From assembly GCF_000730645.1 (NCBI RefSeq), contig NZ_BBIU01000004.1:124001-188000 (forward strand): DNA of 64,000 nt, read 5' to 3'. How positions within the stretch are numbered: position 1 is the first letter of the stretch; every line of letters begins with the position of its first letter. This document shows positions 47,951 through 58,042 of this stretch, piece by piece. This stretch comes from Pseudomonas parafulva NBRC 16636 = DSM 17004 (GTDB taxonomy: Bacteria; Pseudomonadota; Gammaproteobacteria; Pseudomonadales; Pseudomonadaceae). Under the pieces are notes generated by a model. The model was not told the DNA's origin and ran no database searches. It saw only the letters and a list, made by a program, of their open reading frames with translations. Both the position numbers and the translations under genes were made by a program.

Positions 47951-49999
47951 ATGGACTTGAGGTATTGCTCTGTGCAAACGCTCACCCACACGCGGGAGGC
48001 GATCCGCGAGCTGGTTCAGGCCAGTGCATTCGTTGAACTCAATCGGTTTTTCGACAGCCTGGAGGCGCGTTGGCGCCAGGCCCTGCCGGGTGAATTCCCC
48101 GCCTACATGGCCGCTGTCGAGGGGCACATGCTGGTCGCCCCCGAGCAGGGCGACAGGGCGTTGAGCCAAGTCCTCAAGGCCTGGATCGATGCCTGCCCCA
48201 GGGCTTATCACCCCCAGGTGGTCATGGGTTTTCACTGCTTCAACAGGGCTCGCCAGGTGGACCAGAGTGGCACGCGCACAGCGGCGCGCTTACTGGCTGT
48301 GGAGCAGATGTGCGAGACAGCGACGGCGCACCTGTTGCGGGCAATGGCCCATTCCCGTCAACCCGCAGCGGCGGCTATCGGCATGCTGCACATCAGCGCT
48401 CACTTCCGTGAACCAGGCTGGCTCATCGAGTTGTTCCAGCACCAGCCCGCGCGCTTCAGGCCCAGCGCCAATGCCGATGTTGAAGTTCAGGAGGCAGCAG
48501 CGCCGTTGTTGGTCAGGCATGGCGTATTGCCGCTTGCAGAGCTGCCGAAAGTGCTGCCGGCTGGCTTGCAGCCGCGCGACGACGAGCCTCAGGAGGCTCC
48601 GCACCACTACTGGATGCGCCATGCCCTGGCCGCCTGGCCCGGCTGCTTCGAGGCCATCCAGGCGTATGCCCAGTACCTGTTGCCCCGTTGGGGGGGCAGC
48701 TTGCAGGCAGTGGAGCTGCTGGCCAGTGGGCCGCTGTGCGAAAACTGGAGTGAGGCGCTGCGCAACGCGCTGCGCTGGATGGCCATCGAAGACCGGCTTG
48801 TGTTACCGGCCTTCGACCAGCCGCAAACGGTCGATGATTACCAGGCATTATGCGATGCCTGGGCCAAGCGCCCGCTCAGGCCCAGGGATAACGCCGTGGT
48901 GCTGGCCTGGCGTGGCGCGCTGCGAAGCTGCGCCCTACCGGCACGTGGCGATGCCTTCGCCGATTTTGTGGCGAGCCTGGCATGTGACGCTGACATCGGG
49001 GCCATTCAGGCGCTGGGCCAGCCATTCAACCGCCTGGTGCGGGTTGCGCTGGCGAGCGGGGCGGCCAATGAGCAGGCCCTGTTGCACACGGCCATGCTGC
49101 GCCTGTGTGAAGGGCGCTCCCATGCTGCTGCCTGCGCCTTGCGGGCTGCTGCCTATCGTTTTGGCCTGTGGGGGATGGCGCGTAATGGCGAGCAGGCCAG
49201 GCACTGGCTGCAGGTCGCGGTCAGGCGCCAGCGTGCAGGCCAGGCACCAGGCTTCGAGCTTCTCGACCTGGTGCGCCTGCTGTGGTCGGCGAACCGGCAC
49301 GAAGTGGCGTGCTACCTGCTGGAGCGCTGCGCCGAACTGAACCTGCGGGGCGCCGCGTTGGCGATGTTCGAGCTGCATCATGGCGACCTGGGCCACACCC
49401 CGGAACATTACCTGGACGATGAAGTGGCCGAGCGCTGGTTACAACGCGCGGTTGAGGCCGGGAGCCGGCAAGCCAAGTACCGGCTGGCCTGCCTGCGCAT
49501 GCGTAGCGATGCGAACCTGCGTGACCGTACTACCATGCTGGGTGTGCGGCGGTTGTTGATCGACGCGTTGGGCCACCCGCAAACCAACGCTTGTGCACGG
49601 CTACGGCTGGGCATGCTGCTGCGCCAGTTTGGCCACGCACGGGAACGCGCCGAGGCGGTGGCCTACCTGTTGAGCCTGGTGGAACACCCGGACTCGTGGA
49701 TCGCTGCCCGGGCCAGCGCCGAACTGGGCCTGGCCTGGATGCAGGGGCGTGGCACCCGCAGGCAAAGCCGCTATGCCGCCATCGAGTGGGTCAACCATGC
49801 TGCCACCCTGCAGCCGGGCGATTCCGTGATCGAGCACATCCACGCCGAAGTGCTCAATTCGAACAACCGGGTAAAGACCCTGTTCACTCAGTGTGGTGCG
49901 GCCCTGTTCCGTGGCCACCTGCGCCCCGGGGAGCTGCCGCCAAAGGCCGCCCCGCACGCCTTCGCCAGGCGCCTTGAGCGGCCCTTCCAGCCACTTTAG
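47951..49999 (+). CDS. DUF4034 domain protein with C-terminal repeat-like helices
   Basis: The 682-residue protein looks like the Pseudomonas DUF4034 family: helical, Ala/Leu/Arg-rich, with Sel1/TPR-like repeats in the second half (QARHWLQVAVRRQ, AERWLQRAVEAGSRQAKYRLA, ASAELGLAWMQGRGTRRQ). No catalytic motif, signal peptide or membrane helix is seen; function is unknown. The start is uncertain. The frame opens at 47753, but the first 66 codons have weak codon bias, so I placed it at the ATG 47951, which has no clear Shine-Dalgarno. Its TAG stop interlocks with the stop of the convergent molbindin gene. Confidence 0.8.
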   Translation: MDLRYCSVQTLTHTREAIRELVQASAFVELNRFFDSLEARWRQALPGEFPAYMAAVEGHMLVAPEQGDRALSQVLKAWIDACPRAYHPQVVMGFHCFNRARQVDQSGTRTAARLLAVEQMCETATAHLLRAMAHSRQPAAAAIGMLHISAHFREPGWLIELFQHQPARFRPSANADVEVQEAAAPLLVRHGVLPLAELPKVLPAGLQPRDDEPQEAPHHYWMRHALAAWPGCFEAIQAYAQYLLPRWGGSLQAVELLASGPLCENWSEALRNALRWMAIEDRLVLPAFDQPQTVDDYQALCDAWAKRPLRPRDNAVVLAWRGALRSCALPARGDAFADFVASLACDADIGAIQALGQPFNRLVRVALASGAANEQALLHTAMLRLCEGRSHAAACALRAAAYRFGLWGMARNGEQARHWLQVAVRRQRAGQAPGFELLDLVRLLWSANRHEVACYLLERCAELNLRGAALAMFELHHGDLGHTPEHYLDDEVAERWLQRAVEAGSRQAKYRLACLRMRSDANLRDRTTMLGVRRLLIDALGHPQTNACARLRLGMLLRQFGHARERAEAVAYLLSLVEHPDSWIAARASAELGLAWMQGRGTRRQSRYAAIEWVNHAATLQPGDSVIEHIHAEVLNSNNRVKTLFTQCGAALFRGHLRPGELPPKAAPHAFARRLERPFQPL

Positions 50000-50424
50000 G
50001 GCTTGGTGCCGAGGATGATGTGCGATGCCTTGATCAACGCGGTCGCTTTCACGCCTGGCGCCAGGCCCAGCTCCTGCACGGCTTCGCGGGTCACGATCGC
50101 ATACACCTCGGTGCCCCCGGATAGCTTCAGCACAACCTCGGCGTTTACGGCACCGTCGCCCACCCGCACCACTTCACCTTCAAGTGCGTTGCGGGCCGAT
50201 AGTTTGTAACCCGCCGCGTCGGTGAGCAGCACCACCCAAGGGGCTTTCACCAGTGCCACGGCCTGCTTGCCGACGTTGATGTTCAGGTTGTGCAGGCTGG
50301 TCATGGTGACCACCGCTACCAGTTTCTCGCCGCCGGCCAGGGTAAGTTCCACTTCAGCGTTGACCGCACCGGGTTGAACACTGCTGACTTTGCCTTCGAA
50401 CGTATTGCGGGCACTGACTTTCAT
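49996..50424 (-). CDS. Molbindin-like TOBE-domain protein
   Basis: The 142-residue protein is two tandem Mop/TOBE domains (MKVSARNTFEGKVSSVQPGAVNAEV and KLSARNALEGEVVRVGDGAVNAEV), the layout of ModG/molbindin, which binds molybdate or tungstate in the cytoplasm. There is no transporter or ATPase domain. It starts 26 bp downstream of ubiK on the same strand; the two may share a transcript. Confidence 0.92.
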   Translation of the reverse strand: MKVSARNTFEGKVSSVQPGAVNAEVELTLAGGEKLVAVVTMTSLHNLNINVGKQAVALVKAPWVVLLTDAAGYKLSARNALEGEVVRVGDGAVNAEVVLKLSGGTEVYAIVTREAVQELGLAPGVKATALIKASHIILGTKP

Positions 50425-50450
50425 CGCGTTGACTCTCCTTGGACGGCGGG

Positions 50451-50714
50451 TTAATCGGGGCGGTTCGGGGACAGCCTTGCCTCTAGCTCGCTCACCTGTT
50501 GCTCAAGGGCCTCCAGACGCGCCCGGGTGCGGGCCAGTACCACCATCTGGCTGTCGAATTCTTCGCGGCTGACCAGGTCGAGCTTGCTGAAGGCACCCTG
50601 CATGAGCACCTTGAACTGGCTTTCGAGTTCGGCGCGGGGCTGGTTGGTATCGCTGTTGAACAGGCGCGAGGCCTGATCGCTCAGGGCATCGAGGAGGGCT
50701 TTGGGCGCGAGCAT
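50451..50714 (-). CDS. ubiK: UbiK accessory factor (YqiC/DUF526)
   Basis: UbiK is a small coiled-coil protein needed for aerobic ubiquinone synthesis, acting with UbiJ. The 87-residue protein has the conserved LDLVSREEFDSQMVVLARTR and a C-terminal coiled coil (ALEQQVSELEARL). I used the ATG at 50714; a GTG four codons upstream is also possible. Divergent from glnK, it is a common neighbour of glnK-amtB in pseudomonads. Confidence 0.92.
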   Translation of the reverse strand: MLAPKALLDALSDQASRLFNSDTNQPRAELESQFKVLMQGAFSKLDLVSREEFDSQMVVLARTRARLEALEQQVSELEARLSPNRPD

Positions 50715-50821
50715 GAGGCTGTCCACTGCAATTGAATGATGGCAGCCAGTGTATCACGCAGCCCTGAACGGCCGGACGCACCCACCGGCTGCACATTTTT
50801 CGCGCAGGGGGTCGGCGCCAG

Positions 50822-50840
50822 GCGCACCGAAAGGGTGCGC
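50822..50840. promoter_or_regulatory. NtrC-type enhancer site upstream of glnK
   Basis: GCGCACC-GAAAG-GGTGCGC is a perfect dyad that matches the NtrC consensus GCACC-N5-GGTGC. It lies about 95 bp upstream of the sigma-54 promoter, a normal activator distance. Confidence 0.8.
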
Positions 50841-50913
50841 CCCACCCATGCTGGCGACTGGCCAATGCCTGGCATGAAGCATAACGTGCTGTTTTTCCAG
50901 GGTTTGCCTGACC

Positions 50914-50929
50914 TGGCAAGGTTTCTGCA
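50914..50929 (+). promoter_or_regulatory. Sigma-54 promoter of glnK-amtB
   Basis: TGGCAAGGTTTCTGCA has the invariant GG (50915-50916) and GC (50927-50928) separated by ten bases. Together with the NtrC site it gives nitrogen-limited expression. Confidence 0.8.
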
Positions 50930-50938
50930 ATGACATGA

Positions 50939-51415
<477 letters not shown>

Positions 51416-51462
51416 AGCAACAACAAAGCCTCACCAAACCCAACGCCCCAGGAGAAAACAAC

Positions 51463-52794
51463 ATGACTCTGCGTAAGATCGCAGGGCTAGGAGCCCTTTT
51501 GTCCTTCGTAATGCCCGGGCTGGCCCTGGCAGAAGAAGCTGCGCCCGTGCTCAACTCCGGCGACACCGCCTGGATGCTGACCGCCACGGCGCTGGTGCTG
51601 TTCATGACCATCCCCGGCCTGGCCCTGTTCTACGGCGGCATGGTGCGTTCCAAGAACCTGCTGTCGGTGATGATGCAGTGCTTTGCAATCACCGGCCTGA
51701 TGAGCATCCTCTGGGTCGTCTACGGCTACAGCATCGCGTTCGATACCACCGGTATGGAAAAAGGCGTGCTCAACTTCAATTCCTTTGTGGGCGGCCTCTC
51801 CAAGGCCTTCCTCAATGGCGTCACACCCGACCACCTGACCTCGGCCACCGCGCTGTTCCCTGAAGCGGTGTTCATCACCTTCCAGATGACCTTCGCCATC
51901 ATCACCCCGGCGCTGATCGTGGGTGCATTCGCTGAGCGCATGAAGTTCTCCGCCATGCTCGTGTTCATGGCCATCTGGTTCACGCTGGTGTATGCCCCAA
52001 TCGCCCACATGGTATGGAGCGGTGACGGCGCGCTGATGTGGGACTGGGGCGTACTGGACTTCGCTGGCGGCACGGTCGTGCACATCAATGCGGGTATCGC
52101 TGGCCTGGTCTGCTGCCTAGTGCTGGGCAAGCGCAAAGGCTACCCCACCACCCCCATGGCGCCGCACAACCTTGGCTATACGCTGATGGGTGCAGCCATG
52201 CTGTGGATCGGCTGGTTCGGCTTCAACGCAGGCTCTGCCGCCGCGGCCAATGGCACTGCCGGCATGGCCATGCTGGTTACCCAGATTGCCACCGCTGCTG
52301 CAGCGCTGGGCTGGATGTTTGCCGAGTGGGTCGGCCACGGCAAGCCAAGCGCCCTGGGCATCGCGTCGGGCGTAGTGGCCGGCTTGGTAGCCATCACGCC
52401 GGCTGCAGGTACCGTGGGCCCAATGGGCGCCCTGGTGATCGGCCTGGCCTCGGGTGTGATCTGCTACTTCTGCGCAACCAGCCTCAAGCGCAAGCTCGGC
52501 TATGACGATTCGCTCGACGCCTTTGGCGTCCACGGTATCGGCGGCATTGTTGGCGCCATGCTTACCGGTGTGTTTGCAGCCCCGGCACTGGGTGGCTTCG
52601 GCGCTGTGACCGACATCGGCATGCAGGTGTGGATCCAGGCCAAGGGCGTGATCTTCACCGTGGCCTACACCGCCATCGTCACCTACGTGATCCTCAAGGT
52701 GCTGGACCTGGTGATGGGTCTGCGGGTCAACGAAGAAGAAGAGTCGGTCGGCCTCGACCTGGCTCAGCACAACGAGCGTGGTTACAACCTGTAA
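51463..52794 (+). CDS. amtB: Ammonium transporter AmtB
   Basis: AmtB conducts ammonium across the inner membrane. The 443-residue precursor has a signal peptide (cleavage near ALAEEAAP, about residue 23) and eleven helices, with the conserved twin histidines in GGTVVHINAG and DAFGVHGIGG. The C-terminal tail contains the GlnK-interacting segment. AGGAG precedes the ATG. AACAACAA lies at 51419-51426 in the glnK-amtB spacer. A terminator follows. Confidence 0.97.
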   Translation: MTLRKIAGLGALLSFVMPGLALAEEAAPVLNSGDTAWMLTATALVLFMTIPGLALFYGGMVRSKNLLSVMMQCFAITGLMSILWVVYGYSIAFDTTGMEKGVLNFNSFVGGLSKAFLNGVTPDHLTSATALFPEAVFITFQMTFAIITPALIVGAFAERMKFSAMLVFMAIWFTLVYAPIAHMVWSGDGALMWDWGVLDFAGGTVVHINAGIAGLVCCLVLGKRKGYPTTPMAPHNLGYTLMGAAMLWIGWFGFNAGSAAAANGTAGMAMLVTQIATAAAALGWMFAEWVGHGKPSALGIASGVVAGLVAITPAAGTVGPMGALVIGLASGVICYFCATSLKRKLGYDDSLDAFGVHGIGGIVGAMLTGVFAAPALGGFGAVTDIGMQVWIQAKGVIFTVAYTAIVTYVILKVLDLVMGLRVNEEEESVGLDLAQHNERGYNL

Positions 52795-53226
52795 CTGCCG
52801 CCCTGTAAAAACTTGCCCGGCTTGCCGGGCATTTTTTTGCCAATTTTTTAGCTTTTCCTGCATGGCAAACGGTTTATCTCACACGTTCGCCACGTAGGCA
52901 TAAAACTTACAGATTAAGGCGCATTCATGGCGCTTTGCTTTTTCTGCGGGCGCGCTAGAATGCGCGCCGAAGGGTGTTGGACGCGAAGCGCCCACGCTTC
53001 ACCAGCCTTTGCTAGGCTTGCCAGTGGCGGGTAGCCAGCATGGGTTGCAAGTTATGTCGAGGCCTTGCCATCAGCAGGGCCTGCCGGGCACCGCCTTCCC
53101 ATCAGGGGTGCGGGCCCAGGGGCAGTGGCCCATATCCCACGGCCAGTTGAATTTTCACCAGTGGCTGCCGGTCTACGGCTGCATTGGTCTCTAACTAACC
53201 TGCTTTTGCAAGTCATGAGGTAGAAC
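52795..53226 (+). promoter_or_regulatory. amtB-sutA intergenic region with sutA promoter and long leader
   Basis: After the amtB terminator there is a sigma-70-like promoter, TTGCTT (52935-52940) and TAGAAT (52956-52961) with a 15-base spacer. If used, it gives a leader of about 255 bases before sutA. The leader is GC-rich with several short stems (for example GGGCCC near 53113). No ORF in it is convincing. It could hold a regulatory leader or small RNA; I do not recognise a known family. Confidence 0.55.
52815..52838 (+). terminator. Intrinsic terminator of glnK-amtB
   Basis: The stem GCCCGG/CCGGGC with a 4-base loop is followed by a run of seven T's. Confidence 0.92.
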
Positions 53227-53556
53227 ATGAGCGACGACGATCTGGAAAATGATGACCTCGAGGTCGGTGACGAAGAAGAAGGCGATGAAGGCCTTGAAGC
53301 AGCCGCTGACGACGTTGCCGAAGATGCAGGCGACGACGACAGCAGCCCGGCACCTGCCGCCAAAGGCAAGTCGAAGACTGCTGTCTCGGTAGACGAGATG
53401 CCCAGCCTGGAAGCCAAGCAGAAGGAACGCGATGCCCTGGCCAAGGCCATGGAAGAGTTCCTGGCGCGCGGCGGCAAGGTTCAGGAAGTAGAGGCCAACG
53501 TGGTCGCCGACCCGCCCAAGAAGCCAGACAACAAGTACGGTAGCCGCCCTATCTGA
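53227..53556 (+). CDS. sutA: RNA polymerase-associated regulator SutA
   Basis: SutA binds RNA polymerase and raises expression of growth and ribosomal genes in slow-growing Pseudomonas. The 109-residue protein has a very acidic, disordered N-terminal half (rich in DD/EE) and the conserved C-terminal block EAKQKERDALAKAMEEFLAR, ending in a KYGSRPI tail, the P. aeruginosa signature. It is preceded by a long leader and followed by a terminator. Confidence 0.93.
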   Translation: MSDDDLENDDLEVGDEEEGDEGLEAAADDVAEDAGDDDSSPAPAAKGKSKTAVSVDEMPSLEAKQKERDALAKAMEEFLARGGKVQEVEANVVADPPKKPDNKYGSRPI

Positions 53557-53570
53557 GCGGTTGCGTACTC

Positions 53571-53599
53571 AAAAGCCCGCCGTCGCTGCGGGCTTTTTT
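53571..53599. terminator. Terminator between sutA and the HAD gene
   Basis: The stem GCCCGC/GCGGGC with a 7-base loop has four A's on the left and six T's on the right, so it can serve both convergent transcripts. Confidence 0.9.
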
Positions 53600-53635
53600 G
53601 TGGGTGGTTGTTTTTTGCTGGAAGGGTAGGGCTTG

Positions 53636-54331
53636 TCAGGCCCAGCGGGAGAGGATGCCGGGTAGCTGGGACAGCTGCTGGATTTCCGCATCCGGCGCCC
53701 GCTCGCCTGCCCAGGGCTTGCCCTGCGGGTTGAACCACACGGCGCGCAGCCCGGCGCGCTGGGCACCGGCAATATCGTCGCCAGGGTGGTCGCCGACGTG
53801 CACAGCGGCACTGGCCGTCGCCTCGCCCCGGCGCAGGGCCTCAAGAAACGGCGCCGGGTCGGGCTTGCCGATGCCGAGGTCTTCAGCGCATAGGGCAAAG
53901 CGGAAGTAGTCCGCCAGCCCCAGCCGGCTGACGTCGGCATTGCCATTGGTCACCACACCCAGGGTGTAGTGCTGGCGCAAGGCTTCGAGCATCGGCTGCA
54001 CCTCCGGGAAGATTTCGACCTGGTGCCGGGCATGCAGGAATACCTCGAAACCCTCGTTGGCCAGTGCCAGGGCCTGCTGGTCGCTGTAGCCCACCTCTTG
54101 CAGGGCGTGCGTAAGCACCTTTCTGCGCAAGGCACTGATGCGATGCTTCAGGCCAGGTTCGGCCTGCACCAGGCGCTCGCGAATGGCGAACAGATGCTCC
54201 ACCGGCACGCTGCCCAGGGTCGGGGCGTTGGCTTCCAGCCAGTCGCGCAGCACCACTTCTGCGCTGGCGATCACCGGTGCGGTGTCCCACAGGGTGTCGT
54301 CGAGGTCGAACGTGATCAGCTTGATGCTCAT
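53636..54331 (-). CDS. HAD-superfamily phosphatase, YigB-like
   Basis: The 231-residue protein begins [17 protein letters not shown] with the HAD nucleophile motif DxD (DLDDT). It later has the Ser/Thr motif (GVVTNGNAD), the Lys region ([10 protein letters not shown]) and the acidic motif ([13 protein letters not shown]). It resembles YigB, which hydrolyses FMN and sugar phosphates. It overlaps xerC by 4 bases and is the last gene of the lptM-lysA-dapF operon. Substrate is not proven. Confidence 0.92.
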   Translation of the reverse strand: MSIKLITFDLDDTLWDTAPVIASAEVVLRDWLEANAPTLGSVPVEHLFAIRERLVQAEPGLKHRISALRRKVLTHALQEVGYSDQQALALANEGFEVFLHARHQVEIFPEVQPMLEALRQHYTLGVVTNGNADVSRLGLADYFRFALCAEDLGIGKPDPAPFLEALRRGEATASAAVHVGDHPGDDIAGAQRAGLRAVWFNPQGKPWAGERAPDAEIQQLSQLPGILSRWA

Positions 54332-55227
54332 GAGTCGCTGCCTTTGCTGCGTTTGGCCCTGGGGTGGGCGCTGTCGTACACCGTGGCCAGGTGCTGGAAG
54401 TCCAGGTGGGTATAGATCTGCGTGGTACCGATGTCGGCATGGCCGAGCATCTCCTGCACCGCCCGCAGGTCTTGGGAGGACTCGAGAACATGGCTGGCGA
54501 AGGAATGGCGAAGCATGTGCGGGTGAAGGTGCTGGCCCAGCTCGCGCTCACCCGCTGCTTTTACCCGCAGTTGCACCGCCCGGGCGCTGATGCGGTTGCC
54601 CTGACGGGTAATGAACACGGCCCGGTCCCGAGGGTTGCCGATGCCGCGCAGGCGATACCAGGCCTGCAATGCCTCGCGGGCCTTGCGCCCCACGGGCAAT
54701 AGCCGGGCCTTGCCCCCTTTGCCCAGGACCTGTACCAGGCCACCGGCAAGGTCGATATGGTCGAGGTCGAGCTGGGTCAGTTCGGAAAGCCGCAGGCCCG
54801 AGGAATAGAACAGCTCGAGCATGGCCTGGTCGCGCCGGGCGATGAAATCGTCATCAACCCCGCCATCCAGTAATTGCAGGGCGCGGTCGGTGTCCAGCAC
54901 CTTGGGCAGCCGGCGCTCGCCCTTGGGGGCACTCAGGCCATTGGCCGGGTCATGCTGGCAAATGCCTTCACGGTTGAGGTAGCGGTACAGGCCCCTCACC
55001 GCCGACAGCAGGCGTGCCAGGCTGCGCGAAGACTGGCCCTGGTGATGCTGCCTGGCGACCAGCTGGCGCAGTTGCTGGATCTGCAAGGCTGGCCAGCCGG
55101 CGATGCCGTGCTGGTTGCAGTAGGCAATGACCTTTTCCAGGTCGCGACGGTAGGCCAGCAGCGTGTGCTCGGACACCTGGCGCTCGTTGCGCAGGTGCGC
55201 GCAATAAGCCTCCAGCGCGTGGTTCAT
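54328..55227 (-). CDS. xerC: Site-specific tyrosine recombinase XerC
   Basis: XerC with XerD resolves chromosome dimers at dif. The 299-residue protein has the N-terminal SAM-like core-binding domain. Its catalytic domain carries R (SSGLRLSEL), H and R ([12 protein letters not shown]), H ([10 protein letters not shown]) and the nucleophile Y272 (TQIYTHLD). It lies between DUF484 and the HAD gene, the standard order after dapF. Its ATG overlaps the DUF484 stop (TGATG). Confidence 0.97.
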   Translation of the reverse strand: MNHALEAYCAHLRNERQVSEHTLLAYRRDLEKVIAYCNQHGIAGWPALQIQQLRQLVARQHHQGQSSRSLARLLSAVRGLYRYLNREGICQHDPANGLSAPKGERRLPKVLDTDRALQLLDGGVDDDFIARRDQAMLELFYSSGLRLSELTQLDLDHIDLAGGLVQVLGKGGKARLLPVGRKAREALQAWYRLRGIGNPRDRAVFITRQGNRISARAVQLRVKAAGERELGQHLHPHMLRHSFASHVLESSQDLRAVQEMLGHADIGTTQIYTHLDFQHLATVYDSAHPRAKRSKGSDS

Positions 55228-55937
55228 CAGCGTACCGGGCGCAAGGTCTGGCTGACGCGGGGCACCACCCGGCCCAGCACCTCGGCGATGTAGCCAAGGA
55301 ACAACGTGCCGACGCTGCTCTTGTAGTGCTGCGGGTCGCGGCTGCCGATGGCCAGCACCCCATGCAGGCCCTGGTACTCAAGGGCGGCCACGGCGCTGGA
55401 GCCTACTTCCCGGCGTTGTTCTTCACCAAAAAGAAACGCCAGTTCGTGTTCGCGCAGGTTGCCGCAGACCGTTTTGCCGCCACCGAGCAGGGCGCCTATG
55501 GCCTGCTGGGCCTCGGCATTGCTGACCCAGCGGCCCACCGGTGCGACGTTGTCGCCAAACAGGATAAGGCTGACGAAGGGCACCTGAAATTCCTGGCGCA
55601 GGCTGTCTTCGACCACCATCACCACTTCTTCCAGGTTGCCGGCATCGAGCAGGTCGAGAATCAGCCGGCGGGTTTTGTCGAACAGGCGGTCGTTGTCGCG
55701 TGCCACATCCATCAGCTGCGACAAGCGGTGGCGCATCTCGATATTACGGTCGCGCAGCAGTTTGAGCTGCCGTTCTACCAGCGAAACGCTATCGCCGCGC
55801 TGGTGCGGGATGTGCTGCTCCACCAGCAGTTCGTCGTGCTCGGCGAAGAAGGTGGGGTGGTCCCGCAGGTAGGCGACCACCGCTTCGGCATCGAGGTCAG
55901 CGGACTGCTTGGGTACAACCTTGGGCTGATCGGTCAT
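55227..55937 (-). CDS. DUF484 (GAF-like) protein
   Basis: The 236-residue protein is the DUF484 family: an N-terminal [19 protein letters not shown] segment and a GAF-like domain ending with [22 protein letters not shown]. It is always found between dapF and xerC in gamma-proteobacteria, and its role is unknown. It starts 13 bp after dapF. Confidence 0.93.
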   Translation of the reverse strand: MTDQPKVVPKQSADLDAEAVVAYLRDHPTFFAEHDELLVEQHIPHQRGDSVSLVERQLKLLRDRNIEMRHRLSQLMDVARDNDRLFDKTRRLILDLLDAGNLEEVVMVVEDSLRQEFQVPFVSLILFGDNVAPVGRWVSNAEAQQAIGALLGGGKTVCGNLREHELAFLFGEEQRREVGSSAVAALEYQGLHGVLAIGSRDPQHYKSSVGTLFLGYIAEVLGRVVPRVSQTLRPVR

Positions 55938-55950
55938 GACGGTTACTCGC

Positions 55951-56781
55951 TTAAAGTCGAACCTGTCCTTCGTAAACCCGTACAGCCGGGCCAGTCATCA
56001 GCACGGGCTTGCCTGGGCCTGCCCATTCGATGTGCAAGCGGCCGCCCGGAAGCTCCAGCGATACCGGGGAATCCATCCAGCCCTGGCTGATGGCGGCTAC
56101 CGCAGCGGCGCAAGCGCCGGTGCCGCACGCCTGGGTTTCCCCGGCACCGCGTTCCCACACGCGCAGCCTGGCGCGATGGCGGTCGAGCACCTGCAGGAAG
56201 CCGGCATTGACCCGCTGCGGGAAGCGTGGGTGGTGCTCGATCTTCGGCCCCAGTTGATGCACAGGCGCGGCCTGCACGTCATCCACACGCAGCACGGCAT
56301 GGGGGTTACCCATGGACACGGCGGCAACGGCATGCACCTGGCCGTCGACTTCCAGCGGGTAGCTCAGGGCCTGCTCATCGGCAATGAACGGGATATCGGC
56401 AGGGATGAACCGGGGTGGCCCCATGTCGACGCTCACTTGGCCATCTTGCTGGATGTCCAGCACGATGATGCCGCTTTTGGTTTCCACGCGGATACGCTTC
56501 TTGGCGGTCAGGCGCTTGTCCAGCACGAAGCGGGCGAAGCAGCGCGCACCATTGCCGCACTGTTCCACTTCGGAGCCGTCGGCATTGAAGATACGGTAGC
56601 GGAAATCCACTTCAGGGTTGTTCGGGGCTTCGACGATGAGCAACTGGTCGAAGCCGATACCGGTGTGCCGGTCACCCCACTGCTTGGCGTGCTTGGGCTG
56701 AATGTGTGCGTGCTGGCTGACCAGGTCCAGGACCATGAAGTCATTGCCCAGCCCATGCATCTTGGTAAAGCGCAGCAGCAT
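55951..56781 (-). CDS. dapF: Diaminopimelate epimerase
   Basis: DapF makes meso-DAP from LL-DAP for lysine and peptidoglycan. The 276-residue protein has the two catalytic cysteines C75 ([11 protein letters not shown]) and C219 ([11 protein letters not shown]). I used the ATG at 56781 ([15 protein letters not shown]), the family start; an upstream ATG at 56892 adds 37 foreign residues. It is 4 bp after lysA and 13 bp before DUF484. Confidence 0.98.
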   Translation of the reverse strand: MLLRFTKMHGLGNDFMVLDLVSQHAHIQPKHAKQWGDRHTGIGFDQLLIVEAPNNPEVDFRYRIFNADGSEVEQCGNGARCFARFVLDKRLTAKKRIRVETKSGIIVLDIQQDGQVSVDMGPPRFIPADIPFIADEQALSYPLEVDGQVHAVAAVSMGNPHAVLRVDDVQAAPVHQLGPKIEHHPRFPQRVNAGFLQVLDRHRARLRVWERGAGETQACGTGACAAAVAAISQGWMDSPVSLELPGGRLHIEWAGPGKPVLMTGPAVRVYEGQVRL

Positions 56782-56785
56782 GGGC

Positions 56786-58033
56786 TTACTCCGGCAGCAG
56801 GCTTTCGCCAGCATACAATTCGGCGATGGTTTCGCGGCGGCGTACTTCGAATGCCTGGTCGCCGTCGACCAGGATTTCCGCGCAACGGCCACGGGTGTTG
56901 TAGTTGGAACTCATGACAAAACCATAGGCGCCCGCCGACTGCACCGCCAGCAGGTCACCCTCGGCCAGGTTCAGCATGCGGTCCTTGCCCAGGAAGTCGC
57001 CGGTTTCGCAGATGGGGCCCACCAGGTCATAGGGGCGGCCTTCACCGTGGCGCGGTTTGACCGCATCGATACCCATCCACGCCTGGTACAGGGCCGGGCG
57101 GATCAGGTCGTTCATGGCCGCATCGATGATGGCGAAGTCCTTGTGCTCGGTGTGCTTGAGGTATTCCACCCGGGTCAGCAGCACGCCGGCATTGGCCACG
57201 ATGTAGCGGCCCGGCTCGAACACCAACGCCAGGTCCCGTTCGCCCACGCGTTCGCGAATGGCCTTGATGTAGTCGGCCACCTGTGGCGGCTGCTCATCAC
57301 GGTAGCGCACGCCCACGCCACCGCCCAGGTCCAGGTGGCGCAAGTGGATGCCGCACTCGGCCAGGCGGTCAACCAGCACCAGCAGGCGGTCCAGCGCGTC
57401 GAGGAACGGTTCCACGGTGGTCAGCTGGGAGCCGATGTGGCAGTCGACACCCACCACGTCCAGGTTCGGCAACTGTGCAGCGCGCACGTAGATGGCTTCG
57501 GCATCGGCGATGGCGATACCGAACTTGTTTTCCTTGAGGCCGGTGGAGATGTACGGGTGGGTGCCCGCGTCCACGTCGGGGTTTACCCGCAAGGAAACCG
57601 GCGCCACCTTGCCCATCTCGGCCGCCACCACTTGCAGGCGCTCCAGCTCGTCGGTGGACTCCACATTGAAGCAGTGCACGCCCACTTCCAGGGCCCGCCG
57701 CATGTCTTCGCGGGTTTTGCCGACACCGGAAAACACCACGCGATCAGCCCGCCCGCCCGCAGCCAGTACACGCTCCAGTTCGCCACCGGAAACGATATCG
57801 AAGCCAGCGCCCAGGCGTGCCAGCACGTTCAGCACACCCAGGTTGGAGTTGGCTTTGACCGCGAAGCACACCAGGTGCTGACTGCCTTGCAGGGCATCGG
57901 TATAGCTGTGGTACTGGGCTTCGATGTGCGCCCGCGAGTACACGTAGGTCGGCGTGCCATGGCGTTCGGCGATGGCCGACAGCGACACACCTTCCGCGAA
58001 CAGCTCACCGTCGCGGTAGTTGAAAGCGTTCAT
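56786..58033 (-). CDS. lysA: Diaminopimelate decarboxylase
   Basis: LysA decarboxylates meso-DAP to L-lysine, the last step of lysine synthesis. The 415-residue PLP enzyme has the PLP lysine K60 ([11 protein letters not shown]), the Gly-rich GGGVGVRY and the substrate block [12 protein letters not shown]. It follows lptM by 9 bp and precedes dapF by 4 bp, so the two lysine-pathway genes are translated together. Confidence 0.98.
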   Translation of the reverse strand: MNAFNYRDGELFAEGVSLSAIAERHGTPTYVYSRAHIEAQYHSYTDALQGSQHLVCFAVKANSNLGVLNVLARLGAGFDIVSGGELERVLAAGGRADRVVFSGVGKTREDMRRALEVGVHCFNVESTDELERLQVVAAEMGKVAPVSLRVNPDVDAGTHPYISTGLKENKFGIAIADAEAIYVRAAQLPNLDVVGVDCHIGSQLTTVEPFLDALDRLLVLVDRLAECGIHLRHLDLGGGVGVRYRDEQPPQVADYIKAIRERVGERDLALVFEPGRYIVANAGVLLTRVEYLKHTEHKDFAIIDAAMNDLIRPALYQAWMGIDAVKPRHGEGRPYDLVGPICETGDFLGKDRMLNLAEGDLLAVQSAGAYGFVMSSNYNTRGRCAEILVDGDQAFEVRRRETIAELYAGESLLPE

Positions 58034-58042
58034 CTGATTCCC

